From Chloroflexia bacterium (GTDB lineage: Bacteria; Chloroflexota; Chloroflexia; Thermomicrobiales; JALYUS01): a stretch of DNA of 10,985 nucleotides. Position numbers and translations under genes: made by a program. The stretch is from positions 1-10,985 of the forward strand of contig JAICIL010000138.1 of the NCBI GenBank assembly GCA_025924435.1. The letters run 5' to 3'. Positions within the stretch are counted from its first letter, which is position 1; each line of letters begins with the position of its first letter. Under the pieces are notes generated by a model. That model saw nothing but the letters and a program-made list of their open reading frames with translations. It was not told where the DNA came from and ran no database searches. Positions 1-5,996 of this stretch are shown here, piece by piece.

Positions 1-695
1 CCGCCGATCTCGACCTCGAACCGTACGGCGGCACGCCCCAACCGGCGACCGCGCCGGGGACGGAGGCGATGGGCGGCATCATGCGGCGGGCGGTGCGCGT
101 GCCGGAGTTCTGGCTGTTGGCGGGCAGTTTCTTCATCTGCGGCGCGACCTCGAACGGGCTGATCGGCACGCACTTCATCGCCCACTCGGTGGATCACGGC
201 ATTGGCCAGACGACCGCCGCCAGCGCCCTCGCCCTAATGGGCGCGATGAACTTCGTCGGCACAATCGGCTCCGGCTTCCTGACGGACCGCTACGACCCGC
301 GCAAACTGCTCGCTTGCTACTACACTTTCCGCGGCCTGTCGCTGCTGGTGCTGCCCTTCGTCTCCAGCTTCGCCGGGCTGGCGGTCTTCGCCGTCTTCTT
401 CGGCCTCGACTACATCGCCACCGTGCCGCCGACCGCCGCGCTCGCCGCCGACATCTTCGGTCGCAAGCACGTCGGCGTCGTCTTCGGCTGGATCTTCTGC
501 GCGCACCAGTTCGGCGCAGCGAGCGCGGCCTATTTCGGCGGCCTCATCCGCTCGACGCTCGGCGCATACTCGCTCGCCTTTATCGTCGGCGGCATGGTCG
601 CGCTGGTCGGCGGCATCCTGGCGATGCGCATTGATCGCACCGCGACCGCCTTCGCGCCCGCGCTGACGCCCGAAGTGGTGGCGGCGGGGGACTGA
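1..695 (+). CDS. MFS transporter, C-terminal half (5'-truncated by window edge)
   Basis: The reading frame is open from the first bases of the window (frame of position 3) to the TGA at 693-695, so the ATG at 69 is internal and the true start lies to the left. The visible 230 residues hold about six hydrophobic helices, matching TM7-12 of a major facilitator superfamily permease. They begin around FWLLAGSFFICGA and end with FIVGGMVALVGGILAM, followed by a short cytoplasmic tail. Between the second and third helices is the loop motif GFLTDRYDPRKL, the TM8-9 version of the MFS G-x-x-x-D-R signature. The overall look (FGRKHVGVVFGWIF, polar residues in TM11) resembles the monocarboxylate/oxalate-formate antiporter-like branch, but the substrate cannot be read from half a protein. 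It is the only plus-strand gene and converges on the minus-strand gene ending at 783. A palindromic repeat follows its stop immediately. Confidence 0.9.
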   Translation, partial: ADLDLEPYGGTPQPATAPGTEAMGGIMRRAVRVPEFWLLAGSFFICGATSNGLIGTHFIAHSVDHGIGQTTAASALALMGAMNFVGTIGSGFLTDRYDPRKLLACYYTFRGLSLLVLPFVSSFAGLAVFAVFFGLDYIATVPPTAALAADIFGRKHVGVVFGWIFCAHQFGAASAAYFGGLIRSTLGAYSLAFIVGGMVALVGGILAMRIDRTATAFAPALTPEVVAAGD

Positions 696-780
696 GGTTT
701 TTCCTCACCCCCGGCCCCTCTCCATCGCCCTCAAATCGGAGAATGAGCGAGGTCCGTCCGGCGATGGAGAGGAGTGACAC
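696..780 (+). repeat. GC-rich palindromic element, copy 1 (3' end of the MFS gene)
   Basis: Immediately after the MFS stop comes GGTTTTTCCTCACCCCCGG, then a 13-bp perfect inverted repeat: CCTCTCCATCGCC at 717-729 and its complement GGCGATGGAGAGG at 760-772, with a 30-nt loop. The lead-in and stem match copy 2 at 1194-1274. The hairpin lies between convergent genes and could act as a two-way terminator or mRNA 3' protector. No U-run follows either arm, so this is not a textbook intrinsic terminator. Confidence 0.75.
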
Positions 781-782
781 GC

Positions 783-1172
783 TTATGGGGTTCTCTTTGG
801 TGGGTGGAACTCGGCAATCACTTCGATCAGGCCGACGATATTGCTGTTGAACTCGTCAAGGTCTTCGGCGGGAATCCAATACTCCTGATGCACCCTGCCG
901 CCGACAGTCTGAACTTCATATCGGCGCAGATATGCCGCCCGCACGCGGAAACGTGTCACAAAGCCAATGGATGTGCCGCGTGCATTCCAATCCCGCGCGA
1001 TCTGCGTCGCATATTCCTCATTGAGAACGGGGTAGAAAATTGGCTGCCCCGGCAAGCGAGGCGGCCATGCCCGGTAGCCGCCCTCCCGCACGAGTTCTAA
1101 TTCCCGTCGCCCTGTTGGCCGATACAAGGTGATCGTTTCTTCGCTACTGAGTTGGTTCGATTCACTATGCAT
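783..1172 (-). CDS. Small conserved protein of the 'ADP-ribosylation/crystallin J1' type
   Basis: A 129-aa soluble protein with no signal peptide or membrane segment. The core from ITLYRPTG through ELELVREGGYRAWPPRLP, PIFYPVLNEEYATQIARDW, FVTRFRV, RYEVQTVGG and YWIPAEDLDEFNSNIVG to IEVIAEF is a pattern I recognise from small proteins that automatic annotation names 'ADP-ribosylation/crystallin J1'. The name is inherited; I know of no demonstrated ADP-ribosylglycohydrolase activity, and the protein is far shorter than true ADP-ribosylglycohydrolases. The ATG at 1172 is preceded by AGGGG about 9 nt upstream, a modest ribosome binding site. The core starts around residue 13, so the first dozen residues are a variable extension. 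It lies downstream of the amidohydrolase, separated only by a palindromic element, with no promoter seen in the gap. It is probably fed by read-through, or its promoter is unrecognisable. Confidence 0.8.
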   Translation of the reverse strand: MHSESNQLSSEETITLYRPTGRRELELVREGGYRAWPPRLPGQPIFYPVLNEEYATQIARDWNARGTSIGFVTRFRVRAAYLRRYEVQTVGGRVHQEYWIPAEDLDEFNSNIVGLIEVIAEFHPPKRTP

Positions 1173-1193
1173 CCGTGATGCCCCTGCCTTCGT

Positions 1194-1274
1194 CGCCCCC
1201 TCTCCATCGCCGCCGTGATCTCTCCTTACCTCGGTCTTGGAGCGATGGAGAGGGGGCCACGGGGTGAGGTTTCC
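1194..1274 (-). repeat. GC-rich palindromic element, copy 2 (3' end of the amidohydrolase gene)
   Basis: On the minus strand the amidohydrolase TAG is followed at once by GGAAACCTCACCCCGTGG and then a 15-bp perfect stem: 1242-1256 pairs with 1196-1210 (CCCCCTCTCCATCGC and complement), with a 31-nt loop. Lead-in, stem sequence and loop length parallel copy 1. The element fills nearly the whole gap to the next gene and ends about 20 nt before its start codon. Confidence 0.75.
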
Positions 1275-2366
1275 CTACCCCAACCGATAAAACGCCCGCG
1301 CGTTCTCGGACATGATCTTGCGCGCCGTGCTCTCCGGCACGACATCGAAGGGGAAGGCTTCCGCCGGCGTGTCGAAGTGCCAGTGCGGGTAGTCCGTCGC
1401 GAACATCAAGAGATCGTCCGAGCCGATCTGGTCGAGAATATGGAGGAACTGCGCGGCGTCCGGCGGCGCGTCGAGCGGCTGCGTCGTGAAGCGGACATGC
1501 GCGCGGATGTAGTCGGAGGGCGGGCGGCGCACCCAGGGCACCTCGCGCCGCAGCCCCTTCCACTCCTTGTCGAACCGCCACATCAGCGACGGCAGCCAGG
1601 TGAAGCCGCCCTCGATCACGGCGACCCGCAGCGTCGGGAAGCGGTCGAAGACGCCCTCGACGATCATGCTGACGAGCTGCGACTGGAAAATCTGCGCCAT
1701 GCCGACCTGCTCCTCCATGTAGGTGGAGGGCCACCCGGCGGCGGAGGGCGGGCTGCCGGGCGCACCGCCGTAGCGCAGGCCGATGGCGAGGTCGTGGCGC
1801 ACCGCCGCCTCGTAGAGCGGGTAGAAGCGGCGGTTGCCGTACGGGTCCAGCGAATGGACCGGCAGCGCGACCTGCACGAAGCCGGGGTGATCGCCGACGC
1901 GGTCAATCTCCCGCGCCATCATCTCCGGTTGCTGGCTCGGCACGACGATCGAGGCGCGCAGGCGCTCGTCCTGCTCCAGCCAGTCCGCGATGTGCCAGTC
2001 GTTGACGGCGCTGGCGAGCGCGGCGGCGGCGTCGGGGTTGTGGACGCTCTCCAGGCTGTACGCGGTGTTCAGGATCGCATAACGGACGCTCCATGGATCG
2101 AGCGATTGCTCCCGCACGACCGCGAGGTTCGCGCCGGGCGCGATGCCGTCCGTGCGCCGAGCGTCGGGGCGGATCGTCGTCGGCGCGTTCTTCGGGTACG
2201 GGTCCTCCGGCGGCCCCTTGAAGGCGGATTGGGTGATGTATTCCTTCCAGAAATCCGTCAGATAGGGGAAAAGTACCCCGACGGACGGGATGACGGTGTG
2301 CACGTCCGCATCAATGACCAAGGACTGAGTGCTGAGTGCTGAGTGCTGAGTGGCTTCCTCGACCAT
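1275..2366 (-). CDS. Amidohydrolase family protein (amidohydrolase-2 / ACMSD-like TIM barrel)
   Basis: A 363-aa metal-dependent hydrolase or decarboxylase of the amidohydrolase-2 group (PF04909 type). After a short leader the domain opens with VIDADVHTVIP (residues 17-27), the metal-ligand region at the end of strand 1, often written D-A-D-x-H in this branch. Later come the signature EGGFTWLPSLMWRFD (from residue 252) and DYPHWHFD (325-332), which carries the catalytic Asp expected in the family. Members act on cyclic amides or decarboxylate aromatic and related acids; the substrate here is unknown. The ATG at 2366 is chosen because GAGGGAG sits 4 nt upstream; a longer reading to 2435 has no comparable site. 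With this start the heptad repeat at 2324-2352 is translated (HSALSTQ), just before the conserved domain. It lies 65 nt downstream of lepB and may share its transcript. Confidence 0.88.
   Translation of the reverse strand: MVEEATQHSALSTQSLVIDADVHTVIPSVGVLFPYLTDFWKEYITQSAFKGPPEDPYPKNAPTTIRPDARRTDGIAPGANLAVVREQSLDPWSVRYAILNTAYSLESVHNPDAAAALASAVNDWHIADWLEQDERLRASIVVPSQQPEMMAREIDRVGDHPGFVQVALPVHSLDPYGNRRFYPLYEAAVRHDLAIGLRYGGAPGSPPSAAGWPSTYMEEQVGMAQIFQSQLVSMIVEGVFDRFPTLRVAVIEGGFTWLPSLMWRFDKEWKGLRREVPWVRRPPSDYIRAHVRFTTQPLDAPPDAAQFLHILDQIGSDDLLMFATDYPHWHFDTPAEAFPFDVVPESTARKIMSENARAFYRLG
2324..2352 (-). repeat. Heptanucleotide tandem repeat A (inside the amidohydrolase N-terminus)
   Basis: Four tandem units of CTGAGT plus one variable base (ACTGAGT, then GCTGAGT three times) on the plus strand. 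On the minus strand they read as repeated TCAGCAC and encode part of residues 5-15 of the amidohydrolase (HSALSTQ). The unit is the same as repeat B at 3374-3410. Confidence 0.85.
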
Positions 2367-2370
2367 GCTG

Positions 2371-2377
2371 CTCCCTC
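2371..2377 (-). promoter_or_regulatory. Ribosome binding site for the amidohydrolase
   Basis: GAGGGAG on the minus strand, 4 nt before the ATG at 2366. This fixes the start downstream of the longer open reading and places the heptad repeat inside the coding sequence. Confidence 0.7.
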
Positions 2378-2431
2378 GGTGAGGTCGGTTGCACCCCTGC
2401 ATGACGACCCTTGCGGACTGATCCCCACTGC

Positions 2432-3139
2432 TCACCGCCCGCCATCCACCGCCCCGTACGCCGGGTGGGGGAGGAAACCGACCTCGTTCACCGGGTAGAA
2501 GGTGGCGAAGGCGCGGCCCCGGATGAGGTCCTCCGGGAGGACGCCGAAGCGGCTGGAATCCTCGCTGCGGTTGCGGTTATCCCCGAAGACGATCACGTCG
2601 TGCGCCGGGACGACATAGGGCTGGCCGTTCGCGGGCCAGGTGTAGGCGGGCGGCTCGGCGATGTACGGCTCGTCAATTGGCCGGTCGTTGATGTAGACCT
2701 TACCCTCCCTGACGAGCACGCGCTCGCCGGGCAGGCCGATGATCCGCTTGATGAACGGGATGCCGCGCTGCGGCTCCTGCGGCGGCGGCGTGAGCACGAT
2801 GATGTCGCCGCGCCGGGGCGTGCCGAACAGATAATAGGTGTGGCCGCCGATGTCCCAATGCGTGTAGGCGCGGCGGTTGACGAGCAGGTGCTGATCCTGG
2901 GCGAGGCTCGGCACCATGCTCGTCCCTTCCACTTTGACGGGGAGGACGAGCAGCCGCATCGCGAAGAAGAGGATCACCGCGATCGCCAGCGTTTCGAGGA
3001 CCTCTCCGGCGGCGCTGCCCGTCGCGGCTTGCCGGCGCGCGACGGATCTTGGGCGCCCGCGCGGCGACTCCCGATCAATGACCGGCGGCGTCTCGGTGGG
3101 CGCGGAACGTTCCGACCCTTCCGGCGCGGGTGGCGTCAA
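2432..3139 (-). CDS. lepB: Signal peptidase I
   Basis: Membrane-anchored serine protease (S26A) that removes signal peptides from proteins exported by Sec or Tat. With the start used here it has 235 residues: a polar Pro/Arg-rich cytoplasmic leader, one membrane helix (about 47-65, LETLAIAVILFFAMRLL), then the catalytic domain. The catalytic Ser is in VEGTSMVPSL (Ser74) and the general-base Lys in IPFIKRIIGLPGE (Lys131). Box E follows as FGDNRNRSEDSSRFG (from about 185). The C-terminal helix of some homologues is absent. The TTG at 3137-3139 is preferred because GGGAGAG lies 6 nt before it and tatA ends 31 nt upstream. An ATG at 3217 would give 261 aa but overlap tatA by 47 nt, with only a closely spaced GAAGGA. 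Family assignment is secure; the exact start is less so. Confidence 0.93.
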   Translation of the reverse strand: MTPPAPEGSERSAPTETPPVIDRESPRGRPRSVARRQAATGSAAGEVLETLAIAVILFFAMRLLVLPVKVEGTSMVPSLAQDQHLLVNRRAYTHWDIGGHTYYLFGTPRRGDIIVLTPPPQEPQRGIPFIKRIIGLPGERVLVREGKVYINDRPIDEPYIAEPPAYTWPANGQPYVVPAHDVIVFGDNRNRSEDSSRFGVLPEDLIRGRAFATFYPVNEVGFLPHPAYGAVDGGR

Positions 3140-3145
3140 TGGGTG

Positions 3146-3152
3146 CTCTCCC
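3146..3152 (-). promoter_or_regulatory. Ribosome binding site favouring the TTG start of lepB
   Basis: GGGAGAG on the minus strand, 6 nt upstream of TTG at 3139. It lies in the tatA-lepB gap and is the reason for preferring the short, non-overlapping lepB. Confidence 0.55.
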
Positions 3153-3170
3153 GTCCACGGATCGGCGGGC

Positions 3171-3353
3171 CTAGTCCACGACCGACTTCGTGTTCTTGGC
3201 CGGCCGCACGTCGTCATCGTCCTTCACCGACTCCTTGAAGTCTTTGACGGACTTGCCGACCGCGCCGCCGAGGCCGCCGAGTTTCCCCGCGCCGAAGACG
3301 ATCAGGACGATGACGAGGATGATGATGAGGTGCCACGGTTGCAAAACGCCCAT
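3171..3353 (-). CDS. tatA: Twin-arginine translocase subunit TatA
   Basis: A 60-residue TatA/TatE-type protein, the subunit that multimerises to pass folded proteins through the Tat system. It shows the full layout: a short N-terminus (MGVLQPWHL), one hydrophobic helix (residues 7-20), the hinge FGAGKLGGLGGAVG (20-33), an amphipathic helix with KSVKDFKESV (34-43), and a short acidic tail with DDDD. The Phe-Gly hinge and the conserved F-K of the amphipathic helix are present. The ATG at 3353 is chosen because AGAAAGGG lies about 10 nt upstream; an in-frame TTG at 3374 would add seven residues and overlap the heptad repeat. It is followed 31 nt later by lepB, so the two are likely one transcript. 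No tatC or tatB is in the window. TatA rather than TatB is preferred from the short tail. Confidence 0.93.
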   Translation of the reverse strand: MGVLQPWHLIIILVIVLIVFGAGKLGGLGGAVGKSVKDFKESVKDDDDVRPAKNTKSVVD

Positions 3354-3373
3354 AGTGGGTATGCCCTTTCTCA

Positions 3374-3410
3374 AGTGCTGAGTGCTGAGTGCTGAGTGCT
3401 GAGTGCTGAG
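3374..3410 (-). repeat. Heptanucleotide tandem repeat B (5' leader of tatA)
   Basis: Five perfect tandem copies of AGTGCTG (3374-3408) plus two bases of a sixth. They end just upstream of the tatA ribosome binding site, between it and the candidate tatA promoter, so they would be part of the 5' untranslated leader. Same unit as repeat A (2324-2352) and repeat C (9823-9850). Confidence 0.9.
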
Positions 3411-3433
3411 ATTGCGCCCTGTCGCTCAGATCC

Positions 3434-3462
3434 ATGCTACATCAGGCCGGGGCAATGAGCAA
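3434..3462 (-). promoter_or_regulatory. Candidate sigma-70-type promoter of tatA-lepB
   Basis: On the minus strand TTGCTC (-35, 3457-3462) is followed after exactly 17 nt by TAGCAT (-10, 3434-3439). Both boxes are partial matches. The position is sensible: after the palindromic element and about 80 nt before the tatA start, which would place the heptad repeat in the leader. Confidence 0.4.
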
Positions 3463-3475
3463 TGCGGGGATTGTG

Positions 3476-3610
3476 CCTACCCCCCGGCCCCCTCCCGACG
3501 CGGGAAGGGGTGACTCATCTCGATATCCGAGCCTCTTGCATCACACCCCGGCTTATCAGAGGCTCACTCCCCCTTCCCGATGCGGGAAGGGGGCCGGGGG
3601 GTTAGGTTCC
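3476..3610 (-). repeat. GC-rich palindromic element, copy 3 (compound, 3' end of the solute-binding protein gene)
   Basis: The largest copy, directly after the TAG of the binding-protein gene. Outer arms pair nearly perfectly: 3583-3606 (reading CCTAACCCCCCGGCCCCC on the minus strand) with 3476-3497. Within each arm is a local hairpin: 3569-3593 has 11-bp perfect arms and a 3-nt loop, and 3488-3510 is the same with a one-base bulge. In the middle an 8-bp inverted repeat (GAGCCTCT at 3529-3536 and its complement at 3558-3565) adds a third hairpin. This nested layout recalls REP/BIME elements. It probably ends or protects the secG-binding protein transcript. Confidence 0.8.
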
Positions 3611-5587
3611 CTACGGTCTCTTCGTCGCGGCGCCCGTCACGGACGAACCGGCGGGCGACGGGCTGCCGAACGGTGGCGCGGCGGGCGGGATGGCCGGGGT
3701 GCTGGCGGGGACGACGGGCTGGGATTGCCGCGTGGCCTCGGCGGCGGTCTCCTCGTCGTACTGGATGAACCACTTCGAAATGCCCCGGAAGCGGTCGGCG
3801 GGCGTGTCAATCGTGTCCGCCGCGACGCCGTTGACGCTCTTGGCGATGGCGACGACGTAGCGCGGATAGTAGAGGACGACGGCGGGCACTTCGCTGGCGA
3901 ACAGGTCCTGGAACTGGTTGTAAAGGATTTTCCGCTCGGTCGGGTTCGTGGCGCGGCGGCCGTTCTCCAGCAGTTGATCCGCCTCGGAGTCGCGGAAGTT
4001 CGTGAAGTTGTAGCCGCCGTCCGCCTGCGTCGAGTGCCAGAGGATGTACGGATCGGGGTCGCCGAGGAGATGATCCCAGCCGTAGATCGCGGCATCGAAA
4101 CGATGCGGCTCCAGATACGTCCGCTGGAGGTCGAACGAGGAGATCGCCGTCTTGTTCACTTGCACATCGAAGCCGACCGCCGTCAGTTGCTGCGCGACGA
4201 TCTGCGCGACGAGCGGCCGCTCGCCGCTGGCATTCGTGACGAGCGTGAAGGTGAGTTTCTGGCCGTCCTTCTGGCGGGGTTGGCCGGGTGTCGCCGCTTT
4301 CCAGCCCGCGTCGTCGAGCGTCTTCCTGGCGAGGTCGGGATCGAACGGGTGTTTGGCCGTCTCCGTCTTGTAGGCCCAACTGGACGGATGGATCGGGCCG
4401 TCGCCCGCGATCCCCTGGCCGCCGAGCGCATTCTGCACGAGGGAATCGCGGTCAATCGCGTAACTGGCCGCCTGGCGCACGGCGCGGTCCGAGAAGATCG
4501 GCGACTGGAAGTTGAAGAAGAGCGCGGTGTACGCGGCGATGTTGTAGCCGTAGAATTGCCATGCGGCATCCTTCTGGTTCGGGTTGAGCGCCGTCGCCGC
4601 CTGCGCGAGGTTCATGACCGGCACCTCCGAGAGGCCCGTGACGCCCGACTCCTTCGCCCGCTTGACGACATCGAGCGCCTGATCGAACGAGGGGTAGTAC
4701 TGGAAGCGCAGTTCCTGCACATAGTACGCCGCCTCGGTGACGACTTCGTAGTGCTTCTGCCAGAGCGTCAGGTCAATCGCGGGGCCGTTCGGATCGAGGT
4801 TGACGAAGCGGTACGGCCCGGCGCCGACGGGGCGGAGATTGAACGGCAGGTCGCGCAGTTCCTCCGCCTTGATGCCGCCGAGCAGATGCTGCGGCAAGAG
4901 GCCGATCGTCGTGTAACTGAGGAAGGGCGCGTAGCGGTCGGTCAGGGTGAAGCGGACCTGATTGCCGCCGGGCAAATCCACCGTGACAGTGCGCCAGAAA
5001 TCCGCCAGCGCGGGATCGCCGGGGAAGTGCGGGTCCTGGATGAGATGGATCGTGAAGAGGACATCCTGCGGCGTGACGGGCTGGCCGTCGTGCCACGTCG
5101 CGTTGTCGCGGATGTGGAAGGTGTAGACCTTCCCCTCCGGGTCGAGGGTGATCGTGTCCGCGATGTCGCCGTAGACATTACCCTGACCGTCCAGTTTGGA
5201 CAGGCCGCTGAAGACGAGCGACGTGACGTTCGGGTCGGTGTCGGTCTGGGGCAGGAGGGGGTTGATCGCCGTCGGCACGCCGCCGACGACCGCCTCGGTG
5301 TAGCGCCCGCCGCGAATCGGGATTTTCACCTTCTGGGGCGGCTGGGTCGCGGCGGGCGTGCCCTGCTGGGTGACGGGCACGGTCGGGGCGATGGCCAGTT
5401 TATTGGCCGACCCGCGCCCGAAGACGCCGACGCCGAGCGCGCCGATGCCGATGGCGGCGATGATCGCGAGCACAATCAGGCTGGCGGCCCGGTTCGAGCG
5501 GCGGGCCACAGGGGGCCGACCGGATGGGGGCCGACCGGCGGGCGGGCGCCTTTTCGGGAATTGAGAGCGGTTGCGCGTTGCACTCAC
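3611..5587 (-). CDS. Membrane-anchored family 5 (peptide/nickel type) ABC solute-binding protein
   Basis: A 658-aa protein with the SBP_bac_5 fold (PF00496), the extracytoplasmic receptor for oligopeptides or similar solutes. Residues 1-34 are very basic (RNR, KRR, ARRSNR); 35-57 form a hydrophobic helix (SLIVLAIIAAIGIGALGVGV). There is no cysteine after it, so there is no lipobox and the protein is probably held by the uncleaved helix. A Pro/Thr-rich spacer (66-88) precedes the domain. The family signature is clear around YTFHIRDNATWHDGQPVTP (155-173); later parts are typical too (VRQAASYAIDRDSLV, DPDPYILWHS, VLYYPRYVVAI). The last 35 residues are Pro/Ser/Ala-rich. The GTG at 5587 is 13 nt after secG stops, with no clear ribosome binding site, suggesting translational coupling. 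No permease or ATPase gene lies alongside, so it is an orphan binding protein here. Confidence 0.92.
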   Translation of the reverse strand: MSATRNRSQFPKRRPPAGRPPSGRPPVARRSNRAASLIVLAIIAAIGIGALGVGVFGRGSANKLAIAPTVPVTQQGTPAATQPPQKVKIPIRGGRYTEAVVGGVPTAINPLLPQTDTDPNVTSLVFSGLSKLDGQGNVYGDIADTITLDPEGKVYTFHIRDNATWHDGQPVTPQDVLFTIHLIQDPHFPGDPALADFWRTVTVDLPGGNQVRFTLTDRYAPFLSYTTIGLLPQHLLGGIKAEELRDLPFNLRPVGAGPYRFVNLDPNGPAIDLTLWQKHYEVVTEAAYYVQELRFQYYPSFDQALDVVKRAKESGVTGLSEVPVMNLAQAATALNPNQKDAAWQFYGYNIAAYTALFFNFQSPIFSDRAVRQAASYAIDRDSLVQNALGGQGIAGDGPIHPSSWAYKTETAKHPFDPDLARKTLDDAGWKAATPGQPRQKDGQKLTFTLVTNASGERPLVAQIVAQQLTAVGFDVQVNKTAISSFDLQRTYLEPHRFDAAIYGWDHLLGDPDPYILWHSTQADGGYNFTNFRDSEADQLLENGRRATNPTERKILYNQFQDLFASEVPAVVLYYPRYVVAIAKSVNGVAADTIDTPADRFRGISKWFIQYDEETAAEATRQSQPVVPASTPAIPPAAPPFGSPSPAGSSVTGAATKRP

Positions 5588-5600
5588 CGTCGGGCCAGGC

Positions 5601-5822
5601 TTACTTGATCAGGCTGGCAACGAGGGCGACGACGCAGAAAAGGATGGCGAGGCCGATGGTGAAGCGGAAGAGCGACCGCTCGACCCCCCGGCGCGTCCGA
5701 TAGACGCTGGACTGGTCGCCGGTGAACGAGCCGGTGAAGCCGGACCCCTTCGTCTGCAAGAGGACGCAGACCATCAGCACAATGCCGAGGATCAACTGGA
5801 TGAGCAAAACCGTATTCTTCAC
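5601..5822 (-). CDS. secG: Protein translocase subunit SecG
   Basis: A 73-aa integral membrane protein with two hydrophobic helices (about 4-22 and 51-71) joined by a Gly-rich loop, the normal shape and size of SecG, the small accessory subunit of the SecYEG channel. The sequence around VLLQTKGSGFTGSFTGDQ corresponds to the family's conserved V-L-L-Q-x-x-K-G-x-G stretch at the end of helix 1. The start is GTG at 5820-5822; it gives the expected N-terminus (KNTVLLIQLILG), although the best Shine-Dalgarno-like sequence (AAAGGG) is rather far upstream. A near-consensus promoter lies about 50 nt before it. The binding-protein gene follows after 13 nt, so the two form an operon. Confidence 0.93.
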   Translation of the reverse strand: MKNTVLLIQLILGIVLMVCVLLQTKGSGFTGSFTGDQSSVYRTRRGVERSLFRFTIGLAILFCVVALVASLIK

Positions 5823-5879
5823 AGCCCGTTACAACCCTTTCCCACGCACCGTGTCGTTCGTGCACTCCCACCGCGCCGC

Positions 5880-5908
5880 AGCATACCCCGACGGCGCGTT
5901 ATGGTCAA
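5880..5908 (-). promoter_or_regulatory. Sigma-70-type promoter of secG and the solute-binding protein gene
   Basis: On the minus strand TTGACC (5903-5908) is followed after 17 nt by TATGCT (5880-5885). Spacing is optimal and both hexamers match well in an otherwise GC-rich stretch. The predicted transcription start is near 5873, about 50 nt before the secG GTG. This is the best promoter in the window. The rest of the 5823-5996 gap shows nothing else. Confidence 0.7.
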
Positions 5909-5996
5909 GCACGACGACGGCGATCGGACACATACCACCGCAGGCTGGAAAGCTCGCGCCACCCGATGTGACGAATGTTTCGGCGCATCCGCGCGT

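Noticed and set aside
69..695. MFS gene starting at ATG 69
   Set aside because: The frame is open to the left edge and only the C-terminal six helices are present, so this ATG is internal.
1155..1170. TTCGATTC-like T-loop sequences (near 1157 and 7735) as tRNA hints
   Set aside because: Both are inside coding sequence and no matching acceptor, D-arm or anticodon stem is found around them.
3434..5608. A 724-codon plus-strand open reading opposite the binding protein
   Set aside because: Arg/Gly/Val-rich composition typical of the antisense of a high-GC gene, and the minus strand carries an unmistakable SBP_bac_5 protein. The same applies to the long plus-strand readings at 1215-2342, 2411-3238, 5571-6698 and 7891-9333.
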